Shown one piece after another: positions 10,431-22,400 of a stretch of 54,039 nucleotides of DNA. Source of the stretch: Armadillidium nasatum (lineage: Eukaryota > Arthropoda > Malacostraca > Isopoda > Armadillidiidae); the NCBI GenBank assembly GCA_009176605.1, contig SEYY01004880.1, positions 2,501 to 56,539 of the forward strand. The letters run 5' to 3'. The position numbers were made by a program, and so were the translations under genes. The notes below the pieces were generated by a model. That model saw only the letters and a list, made by a program, of their open reading frames with translations. It searched no databases and was not told the origin of the DNA. Position 1 is the stretch's first letter. Each line of letters begins with the position of its first letter.

Positions 10431-12070
10431 ATGGCGGATCGACAGGCCGAACATCGATGCGAATTCTTCCCCCGATCCTTCGGCACTGTTACTGGTCTGG
10501 GAGTTCACCAACAAAGATCCCATAGGGTGCTCTATGACCAGAAGATCTTAGCTGCGCGAGGGGGTGACGTGAAAGTTAGATGGACAAAAGAGGAGGTGTA
10601 CCTATTGGCTTCGAAAGAGGTGGAATTGGGGGAGCAGAGGCATAAGATCATCGGAAGCTATTAAATGCAGACGTAAGTACCCTGAATACAGGAGACTAGT
10701 TGAGGAGATTAGGAATCGACATCAGGATGCGCCTCAACAACAAATAGCCGAGCGCCTGGTTCCTGTTGACCAACCAGAACCAAACCTGGTGGACGACCAA
10801 AATGACGATAATAATAGACGAAGATTGAGGCCGAGAAGGGGGAGGGTGCCCTTAGCCCCGGAAGATATAAGACCAAGGGAAGTGGCTTTGGACCCTGTTC
10901 CTGAGGAGTTGGGGGATCGGTCCTTGTTGGACGGGGCGGTAGCTCGTCCACGGGCTTTGAGTCCAGTCGAAGAGCTTCCTATTAGACAACAGCAAAATCA
11001 GGAAGAGAGATTAAGACCAAGAAGAGAAAGGAACCCCTTACAGCGGGATGTTAGAAGACGTCCCTCTGCTACTGGGATGATTGATGTTGAGCAGGCGCAT
11101 GGCGGACGTTTTGTGAGAATGCCTGGTCCTCCAGGTGCTAGGCCTGATCAGGATCTGGTGCCCGATGTTATAGCCCCCCCACCAGTTCTGGAAGGAGATC
11201 CGAATATAAACTTTGAAGACCTGATGTCGCTGATGGAGAGACTTGGGCTCGTTGGCGGCGAGCCAGGACCTGTAAGGGAGGAAATGCCGCAGCACGAAGT
11301 TGAGGTTCCGGTAGCATCCCGCTCAGCAAGGAAAAGAAGGGAGTATGCAAGGACACAAAACCTGTTCTATAAAGATAAGGCTGCGGCCCTTAAATATATT
11401 ACAAACAGGGCAGAGTTTGTGGAGTACATACCTCCAAACAGAAACATCAGACGTGAGTGGGAGAATTACTTTGTGATCAATGACAATCTCCCTAGAATGG
11501 ATGATGGTGGGGTGCTGCAGCAAAGACAAAATCTGGAGCGTTTTCGGGACCTTGACGCAGAAATCACACACGCGGAACTGGACGTGGCCCTGAAACAAAC
11601 TAAGACAAGCACGGCGCGAGGGTTGGATGGGATGTCCCTCAATGATATGTTAGCTATAAATAGGGATTACCTTCTAACGGTTGTGAATGGAATCCTTGAG
11701 TGGGCGCCTCAAGCTATCTACAGGGGGCGCATTTCCCTGATTTCAAAAAAAATAACCCTTCGCTTTTCGGGGATTACCGTCCAATATGTATCATCCCTCT
11801 GGTAGTCAGGATCCTCCACCGCGTATTGGAAAAGAGACTTTCTGTGGTCGAGCACCATGCCTTTCAGGCTGGCTTCGTCGAGGGCAGGGGAACAAGTGAA
11901 AACATATGGCTAATGGATTATATTCTGAGGTCGGCTAGAGCCAACAAATCGTCAGCTTACGTTGCTCTGCTGGACTTTAAGAAAGCATTCGATAGTGTGA
12001 GCCATAGAGCCCTCATTGGCCTACTATACGATCTGGGCCTGACTCCCAAATTGGTGGCGTATATTCGTAT
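10431..12070 (+). pseudogene. E4 (F1a): R2-like N-terminal half, up to the retrotransposon insertion
   Basis: ATG 10431 follows the long structured leader. The finger reads HRCEFF...HQQRSH: the second Cys is Phe (TTC for TGC). The Myb start RWTKEEVYLLASKEVELGE is followed at about 10640 by a deletion of roughly 16 codons plus frameshift, after which SSEAIKCRRK resumes in frame 1. A long acidic and arginine-rich linker leads to the RT N-terminal region (STARGLDGMSLNDM) and RGRISLI. One A too few in the A-run near 11750 shifts to frame 3. RT blocks VVRILHR, FQAGF and LLDFKKAFDSVSH continue to VAYIR, where the reading is cut at 12070 by another element. Confidence 0.9.
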
Positions 12071-15000
12071 ACTCCTTCCCCCATCACCACTTGGGAGTTG
12101 GTGGCCTCCGGTGATGGGGTTGGTGCCACCAAGACCTCTATGCCGGCTTGCCCTGATGCACGGTCTTCGTTTTTCATTAATTTCTGCAACATTCGCGGTC
12201 TTTTTTCTAATCTCCACTTTGTCGAACACCACCTCTCTTCTTCTAGACCTCATCTCTTGTTCTTAACTGAAACTCAGGTGACTGAGTGCTCTGACAGCAA
12301 ACCCTACTCTGTTTCCTCCTACTGTCTCTATCCTCAATTTTCAGCCAAAGGCGGATGTTGCGCATATGTGCGCAACGATGTTGTCTGTTCTCGTGTCTCT
12401 AATTTGGAGTCTTCTGAATTCTCAACTTTATGGCTCAAACTTTCTTGTAATTCTACAACTAAATTTATTTGTTCTGTCTACTTATCTCCTAACTCTACAG
12501 ACTATCCAAAATTCTTCGACTATCTTAACTCCAAAATAGAACACATTCTTTCTTCTTCTTCTTTCTCCGAAATCATCATTTTAGGTGATTTCAATGTTCC
12601 CCACCGCCAATGGCTTTCATCTAGTTCTCAAGATCCAGCTGGTGAACTCGCCTTCCAATTTTCTATCCACAACAACCTTGAGCAGGTGGTGCAACTCCCT
12701 ACCCGTATCCCTGACCGTCTTGGTGATGAACCCAACATTCTTGACCTTTTTCTAACTTCTAATCCTTCTCCTTATACTGTTAAACTCTTTCCTCCTCTGG
12801 GTTCATCCGATCATCTTCTTATCTCCGTATCTTGTCCTGTCTCTTCAAGTCTTCCGCAAGAACGGCCCCGTCCATCGGCGAGGAGACGTTTCTGGCATTT
12901 CGGTGCCACTAACTGGTCTGACTTGCGGTCGTACTTTTCTGATTTTCCATGGAATGATTACTGTTTCCGTGGGAGGGGTCCCTTGGAGTGTGCAGAGCGC
13001 ATAACTGAGGTGATTCTCTCTGGCATGGAGGCGTACATTCCATATTCTTTCCCTTCCACTAAACCTAATAAACCCTTGGTTTAACTCTGCTTGTTCTCGT
13101 GCTATCCGCCGCAGGGATGCTGCCTTCAGGGATTACCGTCGTCTTCAAACTCCAGAAACTCATGCAACTTATATTTCATCCCGGAATCGTGCAAAATCTA
13201 TTCTTCGAGATACTAAAAACTCTTTTCTCCGTCGCAAATGCAATAATCTTTCTGGCTCCTCTTCCTCTCGCCCTTTCTGGCATTTTGCAAAAAATGTCAA
13301 CTCTAACTTTGCTTCTTCCTCTTTCCCTCCTCTAGTATCTTCTGACGGTACAACTGCCGTTTTGCCTTCCTCTAGAAGCTGAACTCTTTGCTCAAACTTT
13401 TGCCTTAAATTCAACCTTAGACGATTCCGGAGCTGTTTCCTCCTCCTTCAACCCCCTCTAACTCATTTATGCCTAAAATTGTAATTTCTTCTAAAGATGT
13501 CACTTCTGCTCTCTCTGAGCTTAACACTAAGAAGGCGTACGGTCCTGATGGTATCCCTCCTGTGGTTCTCAAAACTTGTGCTTCCGAGCTTGCACCATGC
13601 CTTGGTAAACTATTTCGTCTATGTCTTTCTACTTCAACCTTCCCTTCTTGCTGGAAACGTGCGCTCATTCAACCTGTGCCAAAGAAGGGGGACCCCTCTC
13701 AACCCTCTAACTATCGTCCTATTTCTTTAACCTCCGTTCTTTCTAAAGTTTTCGAATCTATCCTTTAACAGGAAGATTTGGAAGTATCTCAATTCTTCTA
13801 ATCTTATCTCAGATCGCCAGTATGGCTTTCGAAAGAAACGCTCTACTGGTGATCTTCTTTCCCTTCTCTCTGACTCTTGGTCCTCCGCTCTTCGGCATTT
13901 CGGTGAATCTTTTGCTGTAGCGCTGGACATATCGAAAGCTTTCGATAGAGTCTGGCACAAAGCTTTGATTTCCAAACTTCCCTCTTTCGGAATCTATCCT
14001 TCTCTCTGTGACCTTCTCTCTGATTTCCTTTCCGGTCGTTCTATAGCTGCTGTTGTAGACGGCCACCGTTCATCCTATAAATCTATTAATAGTGGTGTTC
14101 CTCAAGGATCTGTCCTATCCCCAACACTTTTTCTGCTTTTCATTAATGACCTTCTCTCTATTACTTCATCTCCTATCCACTCCTATGCTGATGACTCCAC
14201 CCTTCATTACTCTTTTCATTTTGAAAGACGCCCCTCCCAGCAACAGTTAATAGAGGCAAGGAGGGTGGCCTTGGAGCAACTAACCTCTGATCTATCTCTC
14301 ATTTCCAATTGGGGCAAAGAAAACATGGTCGTTTTCAATGCCTCAAAAACTCAATTCCTCCATCTCTCTACTCGACACAATCTTCCGCATAACTACGATA
14401 TCTTCTTCGAAAACACGCAACTCAAACCTTCATCTCTCCTTAATATTCTCGGTGTTTCTTTTTCTCGTGATCTTTCTTGGAAAGATCACATTACCTCTCT
14501 TTCTAAACAAGCTTCTAAGAGGTTGGGTGTTTTGAGGCGCCTACAATATTTCTTCACACCACCCCGGTTGCTTGCTCTGTATAGGGGTGTTGTTCGCCCC
14601 TGTATGGAGTATGCGTCACACATCTGGGGTGGTTCCACACACACAGCTCTCCTGGAAAAGGTGGAGTCTAGAGCTTTTCGCCTTATCAATTCTCCTGCTC
14701 TCACTAATTTTCTCCAATCTCTTTCTGCCCGTCGAAATGTTGCGTCACTCTCTCTATACTATCGCTATTACAATGGACACTGCTCTTCTGAACTCTCTCG
14801 TCGCATACCTCCTCCATTAAGAAGGGCTCGTGCGACTCGTCTTTCTACACAGTCTCATCCTTTCTCTGTCCAACTCTCTGACCCCAGACTTAACCTCTAT
14901 GCTCAATCTTACATGTACTCTACTGGTAAAGTCTGGAACACACTTCCTTCATCTATTTTCCCAACTACCTATGACTTAGGCACCTTTAAACGTCGTGTAT

Positions 15001-15100
15001 CAGGTCATGTCGGCCTTTAATTTGACCATGTTTCCGACTTTCCTCCCAACTCTGGTGGAACAATGGTAGGCCTCTGGCCTTTGCCCACCAGAGGAGAAAT

Positions 15101-15128
<28 letters not shown>
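12071..15128 (+). mobile_element. APE/RT-type non-LTR retrotransposon inserted in E4
   Basis: The insert begins at ACTCCTTCCCCCATCACC, just after E4 ...TTCGTAT, and ends in 28 A (15101-15128). E4 then resumes at GTTTATGCACAC. Comparison with E15 (45570-45600) shows that the host RT is cut within VAYIR/VY...HTRLT with no obvious target duplication. Near the 3' end, CCTCTGG and CCAGAGG form a hairpin before the tail. It may be slightly 5' truncated. The lineage is a Jockey/CR1-like group; I cannot assign the clade more closely. Confidence 0.88.
12098..15020 (+). pseudogene. APE endonuclease-reverse transcriptase ORF of the inserted retrotransposon
   Basis: N-terminal endonuclease/exonuclease/phosphatase domain: FCNIRGL near the start, [30 protein letters not shown] follows: GPDGIPPVVLK, SNYRPISLTS, ALDISKAFDRVWH, SGVPQGSVLSPTLF, catalytic YADD in SYADDSTLHYS. 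Then a C-terminal region with VVRPCMEYASHIW and CRVSGHVGL-like end at 15020. Lesions: one extra T near 13073, a frameshift near 13380 and another near 13440, and one at 13765 (stop TAA in frame 2). No gag-like first ORF is present. Codons are T/C-rich with short TCT runs, unlike the surrounding R2 copies, as expected for an unrelated element. The start is unclear; an open frame runs from 12098. Confidence 0.88.
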
Positions 15129-15132
<4 letters not shown>

Positions 15133-15679
15133 ATGCACACACGAGACTGACTCTAGGGGACGGCTGGTTTGATCAGGGGAGGGGGGTTCTCCAAGGAGAC
15201 CCCCTCTCTCCACACCTATTTAACATCATAATTGATTATATTCTAGCCGACACCCCGAATGACATCGGAGTCAAGGTGGGGAAGCATGGGGTTAATGCGC
15301 TCGCATATGCTGATGATATAGCCCTGTTCGCTTCGACAACGATGGGTCTCTCCCGCTTGCTGGAAAGCTTTGTTCATAGGGTTGCAGCGGTGGGTCTGAC
15401 CCTTGGTATCCGCAAGTGCTCGACCGCGGGTTTTAGGTGGACTGGCCGAGCTAAGAAAATTGTTGCAGATAATGTCCCGTTCAGGATTAATGATGAAGAA
15501 CTCCCGGTCCTGACTTGGGATGATACTTACAAATACTTGGGAATTGAAATGTCCTTGCGAGGCTCCTCAGAATGGATGGGTGGGTGTCTGCGGGACTCTC
15601 TTAGGAAAGTCTTGAGTGTTCACTTAAAACCGCAGCAGAAGTTGTTGTTGATAAAGGCGTACCTCCTGCCAGGGTTCTA
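15129..15679 (+). pseudogene. E4 (F1a): R2-like RT continued after the insertion
   Basis: Resumes at VYAHTRLTLGDGWFDQ, matching E15 almost residue for residue. GVLQGDPLSPHLF, YADD at 15306, KKIVADNVPF and LKPQQKLLLIKAYLLPGF follow. The match to R2 ends at TTCTA (15679), where a different element begins. The knuckle and endonuclease are therefore missing from E4. Confidence 0.9.
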
Positions 15680-16100
15680 AAGGGTGGTTAAATTGTATGG
15701 GCCGATGTTGAATGTGAACCACACCTAAACGTCAAGTTTTTTACTGCATTTCATTTGACTTTTTTCAATTTCAGACTTACTCAATTTGAACCATGGAAAG
15801 ATACACAATGGAGCAACGTGTTAAAGTTATTCAGGCTTATTATGAAAATGGGCGTTCAAATCAAAATGCATATCGTGCACTTCGTGATTTTTTTGGTCAA
15901 TTTAATCGTCCAAATGTGCGTACAATCGGAAAAATCGTGAAAAAATTTGAGCAAACTGGGTCTGTAGGAGATTTGAAAAGACCAGTGCATGCTCGTACAG
16001 CTCGTACTGCAGAAAATATTGCTGCTGTTCGCGATAGTGTGGCTGAGGAGCCATCCACTTCAACTCGTCGTAGTGCCCAACAATTGCACCTCTCACGCTC
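15680..16100 (+). mobile_element. Tc1/mariner-type DNA transposon fragment
   Basis: The R2 sequence stops at a TA dinucleotide, the usual Tc1/mariner target. About 110 bases of non-coding DNA follow, which would be the end with its inverted repeat. From 15793 an open frame encodes a helix-turn-helix region of the DUF4817 kind: MERYTMEQRVKVIQAYYENG, ALRDFFGQF, TIGKIVKKFEQTGSV, ENIAAVRDSV. Only the first ~100 residues are present; the DDD/DDE domain and second end are missing. At 16101 it runs straight into E5 at TGTGGCTGTT, a 10-base match to R2, suggesting a microhomology junction or a misassembly. Confidence 0.75.
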
Positions 16101-16576
16101 TGTGGCTGTTGAACGCCATTATGGGGTCCGCGGGGTCGGGGGGCTCGTCTGCATACCTGGCCCTGCTGGACTTCCAGAAGGCGTTCGACTCTGTGAGCCA
16201 CACCACAATGGTGGGATTGCTATACGATATTGGTTTGCTCCCCGAGGAGCTGTATAAGGGTAGAATTACCCTTATACCTAAAATTAACAACCCTCAAGCC
16301 TTCGGGGACTACAGACCAATATGCGTGATGCCTTTAATAGTTCGCATCCTCCACAGGATACTCGCAAAAAAATTCTCGATCATTAAGCACCATAAATTCC
16401 AGGCGGGATTCTCCGAAAATCGATCAACCTCGGAGAATGTGTGGCTGTTGAACGCCATTATGGGGTCCGCGGGGTCGGGGGGCTCGTCTGCATACCTGGC
16501 CCTGCTGGACTTCCAGAAGGCGTTCGACTCTGTGAGCCACACCACAATGGTGGGATTGCTATACGATATTGGTTTG
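16101..16576 (+). repeat. 339-base in-frame tandem duplication inside the E5 RT
   Basis: 16101-16237 repeats 16440-16576 nearly perfectly, offset 339 bases (113 codons). The join is in a CCCC-GAG stretch shared by both sides. The unit between has the normal R2 order, so this is a duplication, not a rearranged order of domains. Confidence 0.85.
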
Positions 16577-18151
16577 CCCCCGAGACTGGTGGGATACATC
16601 TCCACTGGCTATGCTAGGGCGCAACTCACCTTGGGTGACGGATGGTTTAGGCAGGGAAGGGGTGTCTTGCAGGGAGACCCCCTTTCCCCTTTTATTTTTA
16701 ACATCACGATTGATTACATCTTGAAGGGCCTAACCAATAGGATTGGAATTGAGTATGGTGGCGAGAGAATTAATGCGCTGGCTTACGCCGACGACGTCGT
16801 GCTGATGGCATCCACACGCCAAGGAATGGACCATCTGTTGAGCACGTTCGTAGAGAGGGCGGCTAAGTTGGGTCTTACGCTGGGGTTGAGGAAATGTGTA
16901 ACAACTGGCAGAAGATGGCTAGGTAGGCAGAAGAAGTTAGTCGTGGATAGTGTCCCGTTTAGGCTAGGGGAAGAGGAGTTACCTACACTGCAGTGGGGCT
17001 CAGTGGCAAAATATCTGGGGATTACCATCTCCCCCAGTGGTTCAACTAAATGGGCCGGTGCAAGGTTAAGAGAGGCTCTGAGACAAGTAGCTGCGGCTTA
17101 TTTGAAGCCCCAGCAAAAGTTAATGTTGATTATATCGTATTTAATTCCAAAATATTATGCGATGTTGCACCAAAAATTGTCACTGGGTATTCTGCGCTCA
17201 CTCGATAAAACCGTAAGAACGGCCCTGAGGAAAGTCCTACATCTGCCGGATGACACCCTGGTCCCGATGTTCCATGAACATCCTGGGGCAGGAGGGCTGG
17301 GGGTCCCGGAGCTGGAAGTTACCATCATAGCATTGAGAGAAAAGATGAAGCAGAGACTGGAGGGGAAAGGCGGTCTGTGGGTTTCTGTAGCGCAGAACAT
17401 CGTGCTGCCGGTCTCGGCCCGTCCGCGTCGTCGTCTGGTGACAGACTTCTGTGACGGGCTGGGGCTGGCGGAATCCTGCAGGCAGTCAGGCTGCCACTCA
17501 TGGCTCCGAGGTGGCTCCCTGCTTATGAAGGGGGCTACTTTCGTCGATGCAATCAAAATCAGACTGGGAGTGCAGCACACCAGAGAAAGAGAGAAAAGAG
17601 GCAGGCCACATGACAGAGAGGAGGTTCTGTGCGACCTGGGGTGCCCCAGGGTGGAAACCCTTGGGCATATCCTTCAGGAGTGTCCGCACCTGGCTACACA
17701 CAGGACCTCTAGACACAACGCGGTCGCAAATGTGTTAAGATCGGCTTTTGAAAGAAGAGGTTGGGAATCGATCGCTGAACCAACTATCCCCACTCCAGCG
17801 GGGATCAGATGACCGGACCTTGTGGCCTGGAAGGGATGCGTCGCGGCAGTAATAGACACCTCGATATGCGCCGACGCAAACGGAGCGCGCTTAAATGCAG
17901 TATTCCATCTGAAAGTCCGGTATTACAACACACCGGAAATTAAGAACTGGGTCCTTGCTAGATCGGGAGCTACAATGCTGGAAGTTTCCGCACTTATAAT
18001 GAATTGGAGGGGGTATCTGTCCCCTCTCAGTCATAGGTTTTTAAAGCGTCATAACCTTTCATCGTCCATTGCGCTAATGGAAGTGCGGAACCTTGAGGGC
18101 TCTGCGGCGGCCCTCCGGTTCTTTCGGGCTGCATCCGGCCGATGGAGCTGA
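16101..18151 (+). pseudogene. E5 (F1d): R2-like RT and endonuclease with in-frame internal duplication and one nonsense codon
   Basis: Starts inside the RT next to the DNA transposon. Frame 2 is open from there to TGA at 17810-17812, which replaces CGA in the endonuclease RRPD motif (a CpG transition). After it the frame stays open to TGA 18149-18151. The RT block LLDFQKAFDSVSH occurs twice (near 16165 and 16505). The second copy leads on to GVLQGDPLSPFIF, YADD at 16784, LKPQQKLMLI, knuckle CDLGC...HILQEC, VIDTSICADA and SGRWS. Between the duplicates lies YKGRITLIPKINNP, so the first copy joins directly to a more N-terminal part of the RT. Apart from the duplication and nonsense codon this is a clean frame. 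Confidence 0.9.
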
Positions 18152-18832
18152 CTCAGTCATCGCCTTTTGATGGCGGATCGGGGTTGGAGTCTTCCACGCG
18201 AAGACTCCCGCTCACCGCGAACCCGGCCGCGGTGTGTAGTGTACATACTTATTTTTGACGTTTAAGGGGGTGGCTACCTCCCGTCCTTGAGCTTGGGGGA
18301 TGGAGAGGTGGAATTCAAACTTATACCGAACCAATTTGTTGACCAAACTATCTGGTCTTATTATATTATTAACTATATCATTTATTTATTTATTTATTAT
18401 ATATACTTATGCCTTTATATTATAAAATTTATCTTCATTATGTACATCGAGCACTATGATAATAAATTACTAACGCAAACAATAGAATTGAACTATCTCT
18501 CGACCAAACTATCTGGTCTGTTTATATTATTAATTATGTCATTTATTTATTTATTTATTATATGTACTTATACTTTTATATTATAAAATTCATCCTCATT
18601 ATGTGCATCAACATACTAACAACTTGCCGTGCCCTCAGCACAAGAGTATATGGGCTTTTCCTCCCTTCAGGAGGTTTTTATGCCTAACAAACCTCCATCG
18701 CCCTTTGAGTTCGGGCGATGGGTAGATCACCTACCGGTGAAGATAACTTAGGGATAGATAGAGTATATTAAGAGTACTCTGAATTGGGTGAGGGTTTAGC
18801 CGGGGAATTAGAAAAAAAAAAAAAAAAAAAAA
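18152..18832 (+). other. E5 3' UTR (F1d) with a duplicated AT-rich block and poly(A)
   Basis: GAGTCTTC...GAAGACTC hairpin, CACCGCGAACC...GGTGTG region and GACGTTTAAG (near 18257). Then an AT-rich block starting with the palindrome-like GACCAAACTATCTGGTC occurs twice (about 18341 and 18504), each ending near CATTATGT. The end has CCGGTGAAGATAA, AGAGTA (18760-18765) / TACTCT (18775-18780), CCGGGGAA and 21 A. Confidence 0.78.
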
Positions 18833-18849
18833 TGTAATTATGACTCTCT
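18833..18849 (+). repeat. Target junction E5/E6, tag type
   Basis: TAATTATGACTCTCT (18835-18849) is followed by the tag CGCGATGATG rather than by the 28S 25-mer. Confidence 0.84.
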
Positions 18850-19221
18850 CGCGATGATGCCTAAAATTGGAGGCCGCGTTAAAAGCAACGAAGCTCAATA
18901 CCGCCAGAGGAGTAGATGGGATCTCTTTAAGAGATAAACAATCTATGAGCCGTGAACATCTTCTTTATATCTTAAATGGAATGTACGATTGGGCTCCGGA
19001 GGAGGTTTATAGGGGTAGATTAACGTTGATTCCCAAAATCAACAACCCCCAGGCCTTCGGAGATTTTAGGCCAATCTGCGTAATGCCTCTGGTGGTGAGG
19101 ATTTTGCATAGAATATTGGCAAAACGCTTGACGATAGTGAAGCATCATGAATTCCAAGCTGGTTTTTCAGAAAATAGGTCAACAACGGAAAACATCTGGT
19201 TGCTTAATGCAATAATAAAGT
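18850..19221 (+). pseudogene. E6 leader: tag plus F1d RT fragment
   Basis: The tag CGCGATGATGCCTAAA joins an F1d RT fragment (LEAALKATKLNTARGVDG...SENRST), open in frame 3, that ends at AAGTCGGC. It then switches within a short shared GTCGGC/GACGTC stretch to the F2 5' UTR. 18850-19215 is almost identical to 23880-24245, where the same leader continues as a normal F1d element (E7). Confidence 0.83.
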
Positions 19222-19459
19222 CGGCGACGTCGCTCACAAGTGCTTAATTACGCGACTTCAAGAATAAAACGCTAAACCTTGTGAAAATACACGCCAAAGC
19301 GAGAGTTGGTAACCTCTACGACGTGGCTGATTGCTCCCAGTCAGCCGCGTACTGCTAACCAACAGAGGGACTAATAGTGATCCTACTCAGCTTACTACGG
19401 TAAGTTTCTTTGCCGGTCCGCGGAAGATATTTAGAACACAGATACCTATTTAGCTTCTG
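19222..19459 (+). other. F2 5' UTR (E6)
   Basis: Homologous to 34215-34528 and, in part, to 39135-39297 and 41390-41525: GACGTCGCTC, AATTACGCGA, AAGAATAAAACGCTA, GCGAGAGT, CTACGACG. It ends at the shared AGCTTCTGATG that contains the F2 start. I did not find a convincing ribozyme fold in it. Confidence 0.7.
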
Positions 19460-22400
19460 ATGAATCGTCAGAGGCGCGGCCGGCGAGAGGTGGAGAACCC
19501 CGAGGCGGAGGTCCAGCCTGACGCTGGGTCCGTTTGCGGGGCGTGTGTTTGCCAGCTATGCTGGGATGCGTGTGCATTATCGGCGAGTACATCCGGAGCA
19601 GTTCCACGCCGATGAAATCGCGGCTCGTATAGTGGTGAAGGAGAGGTGGCCCGCTAGCGAGGTGGCCGCTCTGATGCACCACGAAGCGAAGTTGATCCTC
19701 GATGGCCTGACCGACAGGATCAATCAGAGGCTGGCTGAGCTCCACACGGGCAGGTCTCTGGAGGCAATTAAGTCTAGGCGAAAGAGAAGGAGCTATCGGG
19801 AGGGGGTGGCTGGCATGGTTGATTCCATGTTAGCTGAACAAACCCCCCCCCCCGCGGCCCTGATCCGGTACCCGACCCTGCCGTTGATAGAGATCCTGTC
19901 CTGCCTGGTGTGAGGCCAGAAGAGGTTGGTCCTGTGGTAGGGATAGGATGGAGGGAGGCCATGACAACGGCCGTTGATAACTTGTTGGTTGAAGCCAACG
20001 AAGTGGAAGGCTCTACGCCAATACAATTAAATGCAGGGGAGGATGTTCGCAATAACACCGACACACTCCTTAATGCTGTATTGGTGGAGGCTGGAGTGGT
20101 CCCTAGGCGCGCGGAGACAAGAGCTGAGCCGCCACCTCGACCCCCTCGAGGAGGGAATGAACCACCCCTTGGAGCTCGGAACCTTCGTAGGTGGAAGTGG
20201 GAGAAAGTCCAGCGGCTTTGGTGTACGTCCAGGTGGAGGGCAGCCGATGCCGTGCTGAACGATATCATTCAGCAGGATAATATCCTAGAGGAAGACAAGG
20301 TGAGGTTCTGGAGAGAAATCTTTGGTACCGAATCAGTCCCCGACAACAGGCAGTCGGGAGAAGTCAACCCGAATTATGATCTCGTTGAGCCTGTCAACAC
20401 AGAAGAAGTGACTTGTGCACTGAGGGGGATGGCGGAAACCTCCCCTGGCCCGGATGGAGTCAAACTGGGGGCACTGAAGAGGGTCCGTAAGACCCTGCTA
20501 GCGGCCCTCTTCAACCAAGTATGGGTATCGGGGGATTTGCCTCCTTCTATGAAGGAGGCGCGAACCGTGCTCATCATAAAAGGCGCGACTCCGGAAGGTC
20601 CTGGGGAATTCCGACCCATCACCATCACGTCGGTCATTACTAGATGTTTTCACCGAATACTGGCCGACAGGTGCATGAGGGGCACGACCATTTCGCCTAG
20701 ACAGCGGGGATTTGTCAAAGCAGATGGCTGTGCTGAGAACATTGTGGTACTCAGTAGTCTGCTGAGTAGGTCGCAACAGGATCGTGAGTGTTCACTGTTC
20801 GGCGCCTTCATCGACTTACGGAAGGCGTTTGACTCTGTCTCTCACCATTCCATTGCACGTTGCCTCCTTAGGGTTGGTGTACCGGAGCAGCTGGTGGGTT
20901 ATATCGTAGCACAATATACCCACGCTTCCACCACGCTCTTCGGGAACCAGCTTCCTATTAATCGGGGAGTCAGGCAAGGGGACCCGCTAAGCCCCTTCGT
21001 CTTTAACTGCGTGCTTGATTCGGTCCTGGCAGGTATACCTAAGGGGCTGGGTGTACCCATGGGAGACGGGGAGGTGAACCACCTGGCTTTTGCCGACGAT
21101 GTGATCCTCCTTAGCTCCTCCAGAGCGGGGCTTCAGGCTATCCTGGAGCACTATCTGGGGGGCGTGTCTCTCATTGGGTTGCACCCAGGTATGAACAAGT
21201 GCGCCTCTTTCGGGATCCAGATTGATGGTAAACGGAAGAGGTGGCTTTGGGATAATACCCCTTTTGCTGTCGGGGAACAACCGATTCCGGCTCTCAGTTG
21301 TCGAGAGACATACCGATACTTAGGGTCAGAGATTGGTATGCTCAAGCAGGGGTTTGCGACAGTTCACGCAAACTTCGCCAGAAAATTGATGAGGGTCAAA
21401 AACGGTCCCCTACGTCCTCAACAAAAGCTATGGATTGTTAGGGAAAAGCTTATCCCCTCCCTCTGGCATGAGCTTGTGTTCTCTTTTGGGATCACAGCCG
21501 GTCAGTTGGAGAAGCTTGACCGGACCTCACGGGACTTCATTAGACAGATTTTACATCTGCCGAAGGATGTATCCCTGGGGTTCTTTCACTCACCAATCAA
21601 AGACGGCGGCATGGGCATACCTAGGATCTCTACACGGGTGCCGGTATTAAGATCCAAAAGACTCGACAAATTGGCTGACCAACCCGACGATGTTCTCAGA
21701 TCGGTCACGGACTCTGGGTTCTTTCAAAAAGAATCGCAAAAGGCGGCTCGATGGCGAGTGAAAGGGGAACGCATTGGTGGTGAGTTGGGCGAATTAGATC
21801 TTCACCGGCGACTACTCTACTCGTCCCGTGACGGGAGGGGATTAGCTGGTGTCGCAGAGGCCTCAACTAACTCCCATGAATGGTTGAGAGGTTGTACTGC
21901 TCTCTTCAACGGAAGGGACTTCATCGACTCCTTGAAGTTGAGAGGCAACCTGCTTGCCACGGGGGAGAGGAAGTTGAGAGGGAGGGGAACGCCTCCCTGT
22001 TCTGTAGGATGTAGAGTCGGCGACAGTCTTGGACACTGGCTCCAGGGCTGTCCTGAGGGTCACCATCTGCGGGTCGCGAGACACGACAAACTGGTGAATT
22101 ACGTGGCTTCACTGCTGGTTGGTAAGTGGCACCCAGTAGCTGTGGAGCCCGCGATTCCCACGCCCGCAGGCATGAGGAAACCCGACCTGGTTATCGAGAC
22201 CAGGAACGGGCGTACTCGTGTGGTTGATGTCCAGATTGTTGCCGACTCTGCAATCACTAGCCTAAAAGCGGCCCACGAACGTAAGGTGGCGTATTATAAT
22301 ACGCCACCGGTTCTGGAGTGGGTCGAAAGATGGCGGCAGAGCACGAGTCCTCGCCCAGACCTACGAGCCGAGGTGGGGTCGCTGACCATCTCGTGGCGGG

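Noticed and set aside
12160..12840. A host apurinic endonuclease gene
   Set aside because: The domain is followed by an RT and a poly(A) tail and sits inside an R2 copy, so it belongs to a retrotransposon.
15793..17812. A real fusion protein of the mariner HTH and R2 RT
   Set aside because: The HTH frame (from 15793) and the R2 frame 2 differ, and the open stretch of frame 2 over the transposon does not encode the HTH.
19774..20268. 164-codon minus-strand ORF over the F2 N-terminal region
   Set aside because: Antisense shadow of the real F2 frame; no recognisable domain.
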